Source: Acidobacteriota bacterium
GTDB taxonomy: Bacteria; Acidobacteriota; Terriglobia; UBA7540
Direction of reading: 5' to 3'
DNA length: 13,171 bases
Assembly: GCA_003224635.1 (NCBI GenBank)
Contig: QHZK01000123.1
Location: 1 to 13,171, forward strand
Positions 1 to 6,884 of the stretch are shown one piece after another (position 1 is the stretch's first letter; every line of letters starts with the position of its first letter). Made by a program: the position numbers and the translations under genes. Under the pieces are notes generated by a model, which ran no database searches, was not told the origin of the DNA, and worked only from the letters and a program-made list of their open reading frames with translations.

Positions 1-1506
1 CGCGGCAGTGGCGTGAACCAGACCAAGGCGGCGGTCTACATCTACGAAGGATACATTCCTTTCAGTACGGTGGTCGGCAAGTTCATCACCTGCGCCCTGG
101 CGATTGGAAGCGGGCAGTCGCTGGGCCCGGAGGACCCGTCGCTGCAGATTGGCGCCGGCGTGGCGTCGGCGCTGGGGCGGGCGCTGCGCCTCTCACGCGA
201 CAAGATCAGATTGATCGCGCCCGTGGGCGCGGCGGCGGGCCTCGCAGCGGCCTTCAACGCGCCCATCTCCGCCGTGCTGTTTGTGATGGAGGAAGTGATC
301 GGCAACTGGAGCGCCGGAGTCTTGGGCGCCATTGTGCTCTCCGCCATCTCCGGCGTGGTGGTCATGCGCGGCTTCCTCGGCGATCAACCGCTGTTTCGAA
401 TCCCCGTCTTCCGGCTGGTGCATCCCTCGGAGCTCCTGGCCTACGCGGTTCTGGGAATCATCGGCGGGCTCTCTTCCCTTGCCTTCGTGAAATTCGTGGG
501 CCACTTTCGTCCGCGCCTGCAGGCCCTTCCGCGGTGGACCCATTATCTGCAGCCCGCGGCGGCCGGCCTCGGGATCGGGATCATCGGGCTCGGGTTCCCG
601 CAGGTGATGGGCGCCGGCTACGAAGTGGTCGATCAGGCGATGCACGGCCAGTACGTCTGGCAGATGCTCGCGGCGCTGGCGGCGTTTAAGATGCTGGCTA
701 CGGGCCTCTCCTTTGTCAGCGGGACGCCGGGTGGAATGTTCGCGCCCACGCTCTTCATAGGCGCCATGATAGGCGGGGCTGTGGGCGGGGTCGAGCACCA
801 TTTTTTCCCCCGGCTGACGGGCTCCGTGGGAGCGTACGCGCTGGTGGGCATGGGCACGCTTTTCGCCGGTTTCCTGCGGGCGCCCATGACGTCGGTGTTC
901 ATGGTTCTCGAAGTGAGCGGGAATTACTCCATCATCGTCCCGGTCATGGTTTCAAACACGATCGCCTACCTGATTTCCTGGAGGTACCAGCGCACGGGCT
1001 TCTTCGATATGGTGTCCCGCCAGGAGGGCCTGGACCTCCCGTCCATGGAAGAGCAGCGCGAACAGTCGCCGCTGCGCGTCGAGGAAGCTATGCAACCGCC
1101 GCCTGAGCCCGTGCTCGACGGCGACGAGACGGCTTGGGGAGCCCTCGAGCGGGTCAACTCCTCGACGGCGGAGTATCTCCTGGTCAGTCTCCCGAACGGC
1201 GAGTGGAGCGCCGTCACCAAGGAGGGCTTGCGCCGTCAGGCGAAGGAAGGAAGGGGAGGTCTGCCCCTCAGGAGTGTTGTTGCCGGAACTCGCCTGCCGC
1301 GCTTGCATCCGGACCAGCCACTCTACGTGGCCCTGCGGCAGATCGGCGACAGGCCGTTCCTCCCCGTTGTCCACCGCGCCGATTTCCATAGGCTTCAGGG
1401 GGTGGTTTCTCTTTCGGATATCTTGACAGCTTATCGAGCGGCCTTCGAGACTCGTCGCCCGCTTGACCCGGACCTCGAGCCCGAATCGCGCGAGGCGCCG
1501 CCGTGA
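1..1506 (+). CDS. ClC-family chloride channel/transporter with C-terminal CBS pair (5'-truncated by the window)
   Basis: The frame is open from base 1, so the first GTG (base 13) is internal and the true start lies upstream. The 501 visible residues begin inside the first ClC selectivity motif, GSGVN at residues 2-6 (classical GSGIP). The gating-glutamate motif follows as GPEDP at 42-46, where the family usually has GREGP; Glu44 takes the place of the gating glutamate. A GGMFAP stretch matches the GxFxP anion-binding motif, with hydrophobic membrane helices up to about residue 330. The remainder, from about residue 360, resembles two CBS domains: one near VEEAMQPPPEPV, the other ending PVVHRADF...LQGVVSLSDIL. 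ClC proteins move chloride or other anions across the inner membrane, as channels or as proton antiporters. Which type this is cannot be read from the fragment. The Asn after GSGV and the altered filter could indicate a different anion preference. The family call is secure. Confidence 0.93.
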   Translation, partial: RGSGVNQTKAAVYIYEGYIPFSTVVGKFITCALAIGSGQSLGPEDPSLQIGAGVASALGRALRLSRDKIRLIAPVGAAAGLAAAFNAPISAVLFVMEEVIGNWSAGVLGAIVLSAISGVVVMRGFLGDQPLFRIPVFRLVHPSELLAYAVLGIIGGLSSLAFVKFVGHFRPRLQALPRWTHYLQPAAAGLGIGIIGLGFPQVMGAGYEVVDQAMHGQYVWQMLAALAAFKMLATGLSFVSGTPGGMFAPTLFIGAMIGGAVGGVEHHFFPRLTGSVGAYALVGMGTLFAGFLRAPMTSVFMVLEVSGNYSIIVPVMVSNTIAYLISWRYQRTGFFDMVSRQEGLDLPSMEEQREQSPLRVEEAMQPPPEPVLDGDETAWGALERVNSSTAEYLLVSLPNGEWSAVTKEGLRRQAKEGRGGLPLRSVVAGTRLPRLHPDQPLYVALRQIGDRPFLPVVHRADFHRLQGVVSLSDILTAYRAAFETRRPLDPDLEPESREAPP

Positions 1507-1661
1507 GTTGTCCGTGGTCCGTTGCGAGTTGTCCGTGTGTAGCAAAGTGTCCGGCGCTGCGGCTCGCGCGCGACCGAGTTCATGATCAGTGACTGAATAC
1601 AGACCGAGGGCCAAGGATCTGACAACGGACAACGGACTAAGGACCAATGACAAAGGACCAA
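1507..1661. repeat. Intergenic spacer with imperfect inverted low-complexity arms
   Basis: The spacer starts right after the ClC stop with GTTGTCCGTGGTCCGTTG (1507-1524) and a second partial copy, GTTGTCCGTG (1528-1537). At its far end (1621-1661) lies the inverse, built from repeated GGACAA/GGACTA/GGACCA words such as CAACGGACAACGGAC. The arms are therefore imperfect inverted repeats around a core of about 85 bases. I see no gene in the core. The same layout recurs near 11366-11653, which suggests a class of intergenic element rather than chance. Confidence 0.6.
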
Positions 1662-1691
1662 GAACAAATTTTCACCATCGTGAGGAGAGTT

Positions 1692-3830
1692 ATGAAAACT
1701 TCGCTTTCGTGGTTTCGTCATCAGAACGCTGCTCGCGACCGCAGGACACCGCCCGCCGGGCTTGTCCTGCTGGCTTCCTTGATGGCGTTATGGGGTCTCG
1801 TGTGCATGGCGACTTCGGCGGCTCGCGCCGACGAGGGCATGTGGACTTTCGATAATCCGCCCGCCAAGCAACTCCAGCGCTACGGGTTCACGCCCACGCC
1901 GGAATGGCTGGACCACGTCCGCCTGTCGAGCGTGCGCTTCAACGACGGCGGGTCAGGCTCCTTTGTGAGCCCCCACGGGCTGGTGCTGACCAATCACCAC
2001 GTGGCTTTCGGCCAGTTGCAGAAGGTCTCAACCCCTCAGAAAGACTATGTGAAAGACGGATTCTACGCCCGGACCCCGGCGCAAGAATTGAAGTGCCCGG
2101 ACCTCGAATTGAACGTCCTGATCTCGATCGAGAACGTCACGGCGCGCGTCGAAAGCGTCTTAAAACCGGGTATGAGCGACAAGGACGCCCTCGAAGCGCG
2201 TAAGGCCGAGATCGCCAAGATCGAGAAGGAAAGCCTCGAAGCCACCGGCCTGCGCTCCGACGTGATTCCCCTCTACCACGGCGGCGAATACTGGCTCTAT
2301 CGCTACAAGAAATATACCGACGTGCGCTTGGTCTTTGCGCCGGAACGGCAGATCGCCTTTTTCGGGGGCGACCCCGACAATTTCACTTATCCCCGCTACG
2401 ACCTTGACATGGCGCTCTTCCGCGTCTACGAGAACGACAAGCCCGTCCACACCGAGAACTATCTGAAGTGGAACCCGCAGGGCGCCGCCGACGGCGAGCT
2501 CGTCTTTGTCTCCGGCAACCCCGGCTCCACGTCCCGCCTTGACACTGTGGCACAGATCGAGGACATGCGCGACGATTACCTGCCCACCGCACTCAAGATC
2601 TTGAATCGGAGACTCGGCGTGCTCAAGCAGTATTCTGAGCTCGGCCCGGAGGAGGCGCGCGAGGCGGCACGGCAAATGTTCGGGATCGAGAACACGCTCA
2701 AGGCTTTTAACGGGCAATACGAAGGCCTGCTCGATAAGGCGCTTATCGCCAAAAAACAGAAAGAGGAGTCTGACTTCCGGGCCTTGGTCGACGCGAGCGC
2801 CGAGTGGAAAAGGGAATACGGAACGGCTTGGGATGACGTCGCGCAGGCCGAGAAAAAGTTCCTGGAAAGGCTCAAGCAAGCGAGGTTCACGTCGGTGCGC
2901 GCTTCCAGCATGGCCCAAAATGCGCTGACCATCGTCCAGTACGTGACCGAAGTGAAGAAGCCGGACGGGAAGCGTCTTGACGGGTACCACGACTCCGAGC
3001 TCGAATCGCTGCGCTTTCGCCTGTTTTCGCCCGCGCCGGTTTATCCGCGCCTGGAAGAGGCCCTGCTCGCTGACAGCTTGCAGGAATCGCTCGAAGAACT
3101 CGGAGCTGACGATCCGTTCGTCCGTGCCGCCTTGGACGGCCGCACTCCCAAGGAGGCGGCTCAAGAGGTGATCTCGCGGACCAAGATGGGCAACCCCGAT
3201 TTCCGCGTGTCCCTCGTTGAAGGGGGCGAGGCAGCGGTCGCCGCGTCGGCAGACCCGCTGATCGTCATGGCGCGCAGGATCGACCCGGTGGCGCGCGAGA
3301 TCCGCAAGTGGGTTGACGACAACGTCGAGAGCGTGGAAACGACCGCTGGAGAGAAGATCGGCAAAGCGCGTTTCGCGGCCTATGGCAAGTCAACCTATCC
3401 GGACGCCACTTTCACCTTGCGCCTTTCCTACGGCACGGTCAAGGGCTACCCCATGAACGGCACCGAGGCGCCGCCCAAAACAACCCTCTACGGTCTCTAC
3501 GACCGCGCTGACAGTTTCGGCCTGAAGCCTCCGTTCGATCTGCCGCAGCGTTATCTGGACCGCAGGGGCGCGCTGGAGCTTTCCACGCCCATCAATTTTG
3601 TCAGCACCTGCGACATCATCGGCGGGAACTCCGGCTCGCCCGTGATCAACAGGAACGCCGAGCTGGTGGGGCTGATCTTCGACGGCAACATCGAAAGCCT
3701 GGTCGGCGACTACGTCTATAATATCGAGAACAACCGCGCCGTCGCCGTCCATACGGGCGCCATGACCGAGGCGCTACGCAAGCTGTACGACGCCGGCGCC
3801 CTGGCCGACGAGCTCGAAGGCAGAATGTAG
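1692..3830 (+). CDS. S46-family serine dipeptidyl-peptidase (DPP7/DPP11-like), exported
   Basis: This 712-residue protein is the usual size for peptidase family S46, which removes dipeptides from the N-terminus of oligopeptides outside the cytoplasm. I chose ATG 1692 because GAGGAGAG lies just upstream and the protein then opens with a signal peptide: basic start, hydrophobic stretch at about 23-40, and a likely cleavage after ARA near residue 46. An in-frame ATG at 1647 lies inside the low-complexity spacer. The chymotrypsin-like triad is visible: His103 in LTNHHVAFG, probable Asp239 in YPRYDLDMALFR, and Ser647 in GGNSGSPV. A central helical region (about 290-560) matches the helical cap that S46 enzymes insert. 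The residue 18 after the catalytic serine is Gly665 in FDGN. DPP11 enzymes with Asp/Glu preference carry Arg there as I recall, so a DPP7-like broad or hydrophobic preference is more likely. It converges with the minus-strand isomerase, the stops 3 bases apart. Role inferred: peptide scavenging. Confidence 0.93.
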   Translation: MKTSLSWFRHQNAARDRRTPPAGLVLLASLMALWGLVCMATSAARADEGMWTFDNPPAKQLQRYGFTPTPEWLDHVRLSSVRFNDGGSGSFVSPHGLVLTNHHVAFGQLQKVSTPQKDYVKDGFYARTPAQELKCPDLELNVLISIENVTARVESVLKPGMSDKDALEARKAEIAKIEKESLEATGLRSDVIPLYHGGEYWLYRYKKYTDVRLVFAPERQIAFFGGDPDNFTYPRYDLDMALFRVYENDKPVHTENYLKWNPQGAADGELVFVSGNPGSTSRLDTVAQIEDMRDDYLPTALKILNRRLGVLKQYSELGPEEAREAARQMFGIENTLKAFNGQYEGLLDKALIAKKQKEESDFRALVDASAEWKREYGTAWDDVAQAEKKFLERLKQARFTSVRASSMAQNALTIVQYVTEVKKPDGKRLDGYHDSELESLRFRLFSPAPVYPRLEEALLADSLQESLEELGADDPFVRAALDGRTPKEAAQEVISRTKMGNPDFRVSLVEGGEAAVAASADPLIVMARRIDPVAREIRKWVDDNVESVETTAGEKIGKARFAAYGKSTYPDATFTLRLSYGTVKGYPMNGTEAPPKTTLYGLYDRADSFGLKPPFDLPQRYLDRRGALELSTPINFVSTCDIIGGNSGSPVINRNAELVGLIFDGNIESLVGDYVYNIENNRAVAVHTGAMTEALRKLYDAGALADELEGRM

Positions 3831-3833
3831 CGA

Positions 3834-4787
3834 TTATGCGAGCAGGCCGAGTTTCTCGAGCGCCTCTTTGTTCACTCGGGCGCTCTCGGCGGGGCCGCCG
3901 GGCGGCGGCTCGTAGCCGTCAAGCTCGACGATGATCCAGTGAGACTGGCTGAGTCTGCGCAGGGTCCCGACGATGCGCGGAAAATCGACCACCCCGCGTC
4001 CGATTTCGCAAAAATGGTACCGGGTGTGGCGCGCCAGGTCGCGGTTCTGGCGCGCGAGCTCTGCGACGTCTTTGCGCACGTCCTTGAAATGCAGAAAAAC
4101 CAGGCGCTCATGGTACGTCTGAATGACTTCCACCGGGTCCGCCCCCCCCAGAGTCAGGTGGGCCACGTCCGCGATCAGCTTGACGTAGCGCGGATCGGTC
4201 GAATCGAGCACGCGGCCCAGTCCCTCGCGCGTTTCGCCCAGCGTGCCGAAATGCGGGTGGTAGCCCAGGGTCAGCCCGTATTCCTGCGCCGCCTTGCCCA
4301 AGGCGTTCATGGCTGCCCCTAGCGCTTTAATCTCGTCGGTCGAGTACTTTTGTTCGGGGCGGCCCCCATCGGTGATCTGAAGATGGTTTCCGCCGAGGCC
4401 CTTGAGAAATGCGGCGTAGTCACGAAACTGGGCTGTTTCGTCCTTCAGGCGCGCCGGGTCAAGCTTCGCTTTCGAGCAGGAGAGCGCCGTCGGGCGCAGC
4501 TTCAGCGTTTGCAACTGATGTTTGAGCTCCGAGGTTTTGTCGCCCGCGTAGGCGTCTCGCACCCAGCCGAGCATCTGCACGCCCGCAAAACCCAGGTCCG
4601 ATATCGTCCGTAAGGCGTCGGCAAATTGCTCGCGCGGCCAGGAGATGGTGGCGTAACCCACGGGAGGACGCGCCGCGGGCGGACCCATCCCGCCCGCGAG
4701 TCCCGGTGCCGCACACCAAGCTACGGCGACGGTCCCCGCCTGCTTCAGGAATTCTCGCCGCGGCGTTGCGCTTCTTTCACGGTCCAT
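3834..4787 (-). CDS. Tat-exported sugar-phosphate isomerase/epimerase, IolE-like TIM barrel
   Basis: The 317-residue product starts at the ATG complementary to 4785-4787, giving a clean twin-arginine signal (PRREFLK, residues 9-15, then a hydrophobic stretch and an Ala-rich cleavage region). A longer frame reaches 4898, but its extra 37 residues are read from low-complexity spacer and from the upstream gene. The mature part resembles the xylose-isomerase-like TIM barrel (PF01261): LGFAGVQMLGW near 65-74, LGGNHLQITDGG, LGYHPHFGTLGE near 174-185, ADVAHLTLGGADP near 206-218, FLHFKDVR, and VELDGYEP at the end. His177, Asp207, His210, His233 and Glu288 are candidate metal ligands. The DVAH..LGGADP and LHFKDVR segments recall inosose dehydratase (IolE). 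It lies 46 bases behind the oxidoreductase gene with only a weak ribosome-binding site (GGAG about 12 bases upstream), so the two probably share a transcript. Inferred role: an extracytoplasmic step in sugar or polyol turnover, substrate unknown. Confidence 0.85.
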   Translation of the reverse strand: MDRERSATPRREFLKQAGTVAVAWCAAPGLAGGMGPPAARPPVGYATISWPREQFADALRTISDLGFAGVQMLGWVRDAYAGDKTSELKHQLQTLKLRPTALSCSKAKLDPARLKDETAQFRDYAAFLKGLGGNHLQITDGGRPEQKYSTDEIKALGAAMNALGKAAQEYGLTLGYHPHFGTLGETREGLGRVLDSTDPRYVKLIADVAHLTLGGADPVEVIQTYHERLVFLHFKDVRKDVAELARQNRDLARHTRYHFCEIGRGVVDFPRIVGTLRRLSQSHWIIVELDGYEPPPGGPAESARVNKEALEKLGLLA

Positions 4788-4800
4788 CTTGCGCGCCGAC

Positions 4801-4826
4801 TCCAACTGGCTACTGACTACTGACAG
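4801..4826. repeat. Low-complexity spacer of CTGACTACTGAC words
   Basis: The short gap between the oxidoreductase and isomerase genes contains tandem-like words (GGCTACTGACTACTGACAGC on the plus strand). It matches in style the degenerate short-word spacers at 1507-1661 and 11366-11446. It makes up most of the 46-base junction and leaves little room for a strong ribosome-binding site in front of the isomerase. Confidence 0.5.
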
Positions 4827-4833
4827 CTCGTTC

Positions 4834-6273
4834 TCACACCTCTTCCGGCACGACGTAAGGTGCGCGGTAGGCGCCGCGCAGGAGTTGATTAGCCTCATCG
4901 TCGCCGATCACCTGCTCGGTCGAGGGATCAAAATTGAGCACGCGGCCCAGGATGTAGGAGGCGTTGGCCAGATGGACGAGCGTGCAGGAGATGTGACCCT
5001 CCTCGATGGGCGCGCGCAGGTCCTCTTTCTTGCGGCTGCGAACGCAATCGATGAAATTGGCGAAGTGATGCTCGCCGCCGTGGCCTTCGGGCCCGGGCGT
5101 CATTTCTTTGCCCATCCAGGTCTTGTAGGAGTCGTAGCCGTCCATGGCCATGCAGCCTTTCGACCCGTAGAAGATGTTCCCGATGGTGTTGTGCGTTCCG
5201 GCCTCGGGTCCGAGTTTGGGTGCGGCGCCCGGGCGCTCCTTCTTGGGTTTTGGCTCAGCCGCCGTGAGCCCGGCGGCGGGCAACGCGGCGCTGTGAAACT
5301 CGCCGGTCCCGATCCCGGCTTCGTGGTTCGTAATCCAGTGCCGGACCTCGAATTCGAGCATCTTGCGCTTGCCGTTCGGCGGGTCGAACTGAAATGCCGC
5401 GAGAAGGGTATTGGGAGTCTCCTGGTCGTCGTCAAACATGAAGTGGCCGCCGACCGCCGAAACCTTGTTGGGAAACGTGACGCCGAGTCCCCAGCGGGCC
5501 ACGTCCATTTCGTGGATGCCCTGGTTTCCCATGTCGCCGTTACCGGTATCCCAGATCCAGTGCCAGTTGTAGTGAAAACGGTTCCGGGTGAAAGGCTTCA
5601 TAGGCGCGGGGCCCGTCCACAGATCGTAGTTCACGCCCGCGGGGACCGGCTCCTCCGGCGCGCGCCCGATTGTGTCGCGCCACTTGTAGCACAAGCCGCG
5701 GGACAGGTAGAGGTCGCCGAGCAGGCCGTCCCGCATTTTCTGGACGCCTTCGCTGACGCCCACGCTCGAACGGCTCTGCGTGCCGTGCTGAACGATGCGG
5801 TTATATTTGTTCGCGGCGCGCACGAGCTGTCGCCCTTCCCACCAGTTGTGCGAGCAGGGCTTTTCCACGTAAACGTCCTTGCCGGCCTGGCAGCCCCAGA
5901 TGGCCATGAGCGAGTGCCAATGGTTAGGCGTCGCAATCGAGATCGCGTCGATGGACTTATCTTCGAGGAGCTTCCGCACGTCGATGTAAGTCTGAGGCTT
6001 CGGCAGGCTCTTCTGCTCCATCTGCTTCAGACGCTCGGCCAGCACGTTTTCATCGACGTCGCAAAACGCCGCGACCTCAGCTTGCGGAATCTTCGAGAGT
6101 TCCTTCACATGGTCCCACCCGCGCCCGCGAACGCCGCAGACGGCCACGCGGACGCGGTCGTTCGCGCCAAAAACTCTCTCCGGATGAGTCATGAAAGTGA
6201 TCCCGCCGAGCGCGGCCAGGCCCGCGCCGGTCTTCAAAAAGTCACGACGGTTGACTTCCGATTCTTTGGACAT
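4834..6273 (-). CDS. Tat-exported Gfo/Idh/MocA-family NAD(P)-dependent oxidoreductase
   Basis: The product has 479 residues. It begins with a twin-arginine signal (NRRDFLK at 8-14, then Gly/Ala-rich hydrophobic residues) and enters a Rossmann fold at VRVAVCGVRGRG (about 41-52). CDVDENVL follows, then SIATPNHWHS near 112-121 and the family EKP motif at 137-139 (VEKPCSHNWWEG). The C-terminal part has GNQGIHEMDVARWGLG near 250-265, where His254 and Asp257 sit where catalytic residues lie in this family. Proteins of this kind oxidise or epimerise sugars and polyols, and exported members with this signal are common in Acidobacteria, Planctomycetes and Verrucomicrobia. The start is supported by AGGGGGTGG on the coding strand (plus coordinates 6277-6285). 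A weak minus-strand -10, TATGAT, lies at 6318-6323 without a convincing -35. The isomerase follows directly, which suggests a two-step extracytoplasmic conversion. The substrate cannot be told from sequence. Confidence 0.93.
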   Translation of the reverse strand: MSKESEVNRRDFLKTGAGLAALGGITFMTHPERVFGANDRVRVAVCGVRGRGWDHVKELSKIPQAEVAAFCDVDENVLAERLKQMEQKSLPKPQTYIDVRKLLEDKSIDAISIATPNHWHSLMAIWGCQAGKDVYVEKPCSHNWWEGRQLVRAANKYNRIVQHGTQSRSSVGVSEGVQKMRDGLLGDLYLSRGLCYKWRDTIGRAPEEPVPAGVNYDLWTGPAPMKPFTRNRFHYNWHWIWDTGNGDMGNQGIHEMDVARWGLGVTFPNKVSAVGGHFMFDDDQETPNTLLAAFQFDPPNGKRKMLEFEVRHWITNHEAGIGTGEFHSAALPAAGLTAAEPKPKKERPGAAPKLGPEAGTHNTIGNIFYGSKGCMAMDGYDSYKTWMGKEMTPGPEGHGGEHHFANFIDCVRSRKKEDLRAPIEEGHISCTLVHLANASYILGRVLNFDPSTEQVIGDDEANQLLRGAYRAPYVVPEEV

Positions 6274-6620
6274 GATCCACCCCCTGATAAGGTTTTCGGC
6301 GATAGTACGCCCTGATAATCATAAACCGGTCCGACGGTGGTCGGGGCGTCGTTTCCCGGCGTGGAGGCCGACTCAGTACAAAATGCCCTCCTCGCGCGGC
6401 CCATCCTGAGGACCTGCGGAACGCCTCTCGAGCCACCTATCGAGAAATATACGCCCGCCGCTCTGGTGCTTCAAGCTCGATATTGCTCGACGGCGAAACC
6501 GATCAGAGACCCTGATGAGAGGTGATGTTACAGAGTGCAGGCGTCACGCCTGCATCCGTCTTGCACGCGGGCTTCCGGGGGCGAGCACGCGCATCCCTAG
6601 AGTAGCTCAATGAAAACGGC
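6274..6620. other. Divergent intergenic region, left half: no gene recognised
   Basis: This stretch separates the minus-strand oxidoreductase operon from the plus-strand DUF692 cluster. It must hold the promoter of the minus-strand operon, but only a weak -10 (minus-strand TATGAT at 6318-6323) can be picked out. Short open frames of 60-70 codons exist on both strands without ribosome-binding sites or recognisable products. The only other clear structure is the small hairpin at 6537-6553, listed separately. Confidence 0.5.
6537..6553. repeat. Small hairpin of the GCxGGCG-TCN-CGCCxGC family, copy 1
   Basis: GCAGGCG and CGCCTGC form a perfect 7-bp stem around TCA. The same design recurs at 9747-9763 (inverted orientation) and 11494-11510. 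The third stem pair is A-T here and G-C at 11494, a compensatory change that argues for selection or mobility of the folded form. Confidence 0.55.
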
Positions 6621-6649
6621 TTGAAATGCGCCAGCAGGAGGTGTATAAA
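6621..6649 (+). promoter_or_regulatory. Sigma70-type promoter TTGAAA-17-TATAAA
   Basis: TTGAAA at 6621-6626 and TATAAA at 6644-6649 are separated by exactly 17 bases. Each differs from the consensus hexamer (TTGACA, TATAAT) at one position, which is striking in such GC-rich DNA. The expected transcript start is near 6656, just before the palindrome at 6658. It would drive the 17-codon ORF and, if the terminator at 6787 is passed, the DUF692 gene and its partner. Confidence 0.7.
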
Positions 6650-6657
6650 GGCTGGGA

Positions 6658-6671
6658 AGGTTGTACAACCT
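6658..6671. promoter_or_regulatory. 14-bp perfect palindrome at the predicted transcript start (operator or 5' hairpin)
   Basis: AGGTTGTACAACCT is its own reverse complement. It begins 8 bases after the -10 hexamer, where a bound repressor would block transcription. As RNA it could form a 5' stabilising hairpin instead. No regulator gene is encoded in the window. Confidence 0.5.
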
Positions 6672-6691
6672 GTTCCTAGGAGGTACTAACC

Positions 6692-6745
6692 ATGGACGAC
6701 CTTGAGGTATTGGTAGTCGAGACTGAAAGTCTCGTCCCGACCTGA
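6692..6745 (+). CDS. Candidate 17-codon ORF with perfect Shine-Dalgarno (leader peptide or tiny precursor)
   Basis: The ORF reads MDDLEVLVVETESLVPT and ends in TGA, with an in-frame TAA two codons on. AGGAGGT (6678-6684) lies 7 bases before ATG, the best ribosome-binding site in the window, and sits on the transcript of the promoter at 6621-6649. The peptide is acidic with a hydrophobic middle and has no Cys, Asn or aromatic residue. It resembles no leader or RiPP precursor I know. Its second half contains the CGAGACT/AGTCTCG hairpin, so ribosome movement could alter folding downstream. Either a regulatory leader peptide or a minimal substrate for the neighbouring MNIO pair is possible. The lack of the Cys or C-terminal Asp usually modified by MNIO enzymes counts against the second. 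Seventeen codons could also arise by chance. Confidence 0.35.
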   Translation: MDDLEVLVVETESLVPT

Positions 6746-6786
6746 CACTAACCAGATCCGGCTCGTGTGGCCGGCATCTCCACGCG

Positions 6787-6846
6787 TCAGGGGAGGTGAG
6801 CCGCACTCCCCGAAAGGGTAGGGCGTCATCTCCCCTGATTGTTTTG
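6787..6846 (+). terminator. Intrinsic-terminator-like hairpin upstream of the DUF692 gene
   Basis: TCAGGGGAGGTGA (6787-6799) pairs with TCATCTCCCCTGA (6826-6838) over 13 bp with one G-U. The stem continues with GCC/GGC past a bulged G and is capped by CCC-GAAA-GGG. It is followed by TTGTTTTG (6839-6846). It lies between the 17-codon ORF and the DUF692 start, so it would end the short transcript or attenuate the operon. The tail is less uniform than an ideal T-tract. Confidence 0.65.
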
Positions 6847-6884
6847 CCGCCGGATTGTCCTGCCGACCGACGGCTGAACAGTGC

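Larger units (their letters stand above)
6656..6846 (+). ncRNA. Candidate structured leader or small RNA upstream of the DUF692 operon
   Basis: Between the predicted start site and the T-rich tail lies a chain of four strong hairpins. They are AGGTTGTACAACCT (6658-6671); a 7-bp stem with GAA loop, CGAGACT/AGTCTCG (6718-6734); AGAT-CCGGC/GCCGG-c-ATCT (6754-6779); and a 13-bp terminator-like stem with internal extension and GAAA loop (6787-6838). The 8-mer ACTAACCA occurs twice (6685-6692 and 6747-6754), and GGTAGT (6712-6717) could pair with either copy, giving two exclusive folds, one of which covers the start region of the 17-codon ORF. I compared it from memory with TPP, cobalamin, SAM/SAH, guanidine, Moco, glycine and cyclic-di-GMP riboswitches and it fits none. 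It may be an attenuator, an sRNA, or a short mRNA. Confidence 0.4.

Noticed and set aside
4789..6315. 508-codon plus-strand open frame opposite the oxidoreductase gene
   Set aside because: It is the antisense shadow of the Gfo/Idh gene in GC-rich DNA. It has no recognisable domain, while the minus strand has full family motifs and a ribosome-binding site.
6626..6679. Tiny ORF with two cysteines ending WEGCTTCS, just before the 17-codon ORF
   Set aside because: A Cys-bearing peptide next to an MNIO would be attractive, but its ATG overlaps the -35 hexamer and lies upstream of the expected transcript start, with no ribosome-binding site. Worth another look only if transcription begins further upstream.
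6656..6846. A known riboswitch class upstream of the DUF692 gene
   Set aside because: I looked for conserved cores of TPP, cobalamin, SAM, SAH, glycine, guanidine, Moco, fluoride and cyclic-di-GMP elements and saw none, so only an unclassified structured leader is reported.
6855..6884. TTG start for the DUF692 protein
   Set aside because: It begins only 9 bases after the terminator tail with no ribosome-binding site. The added residues are not conserved-looking.
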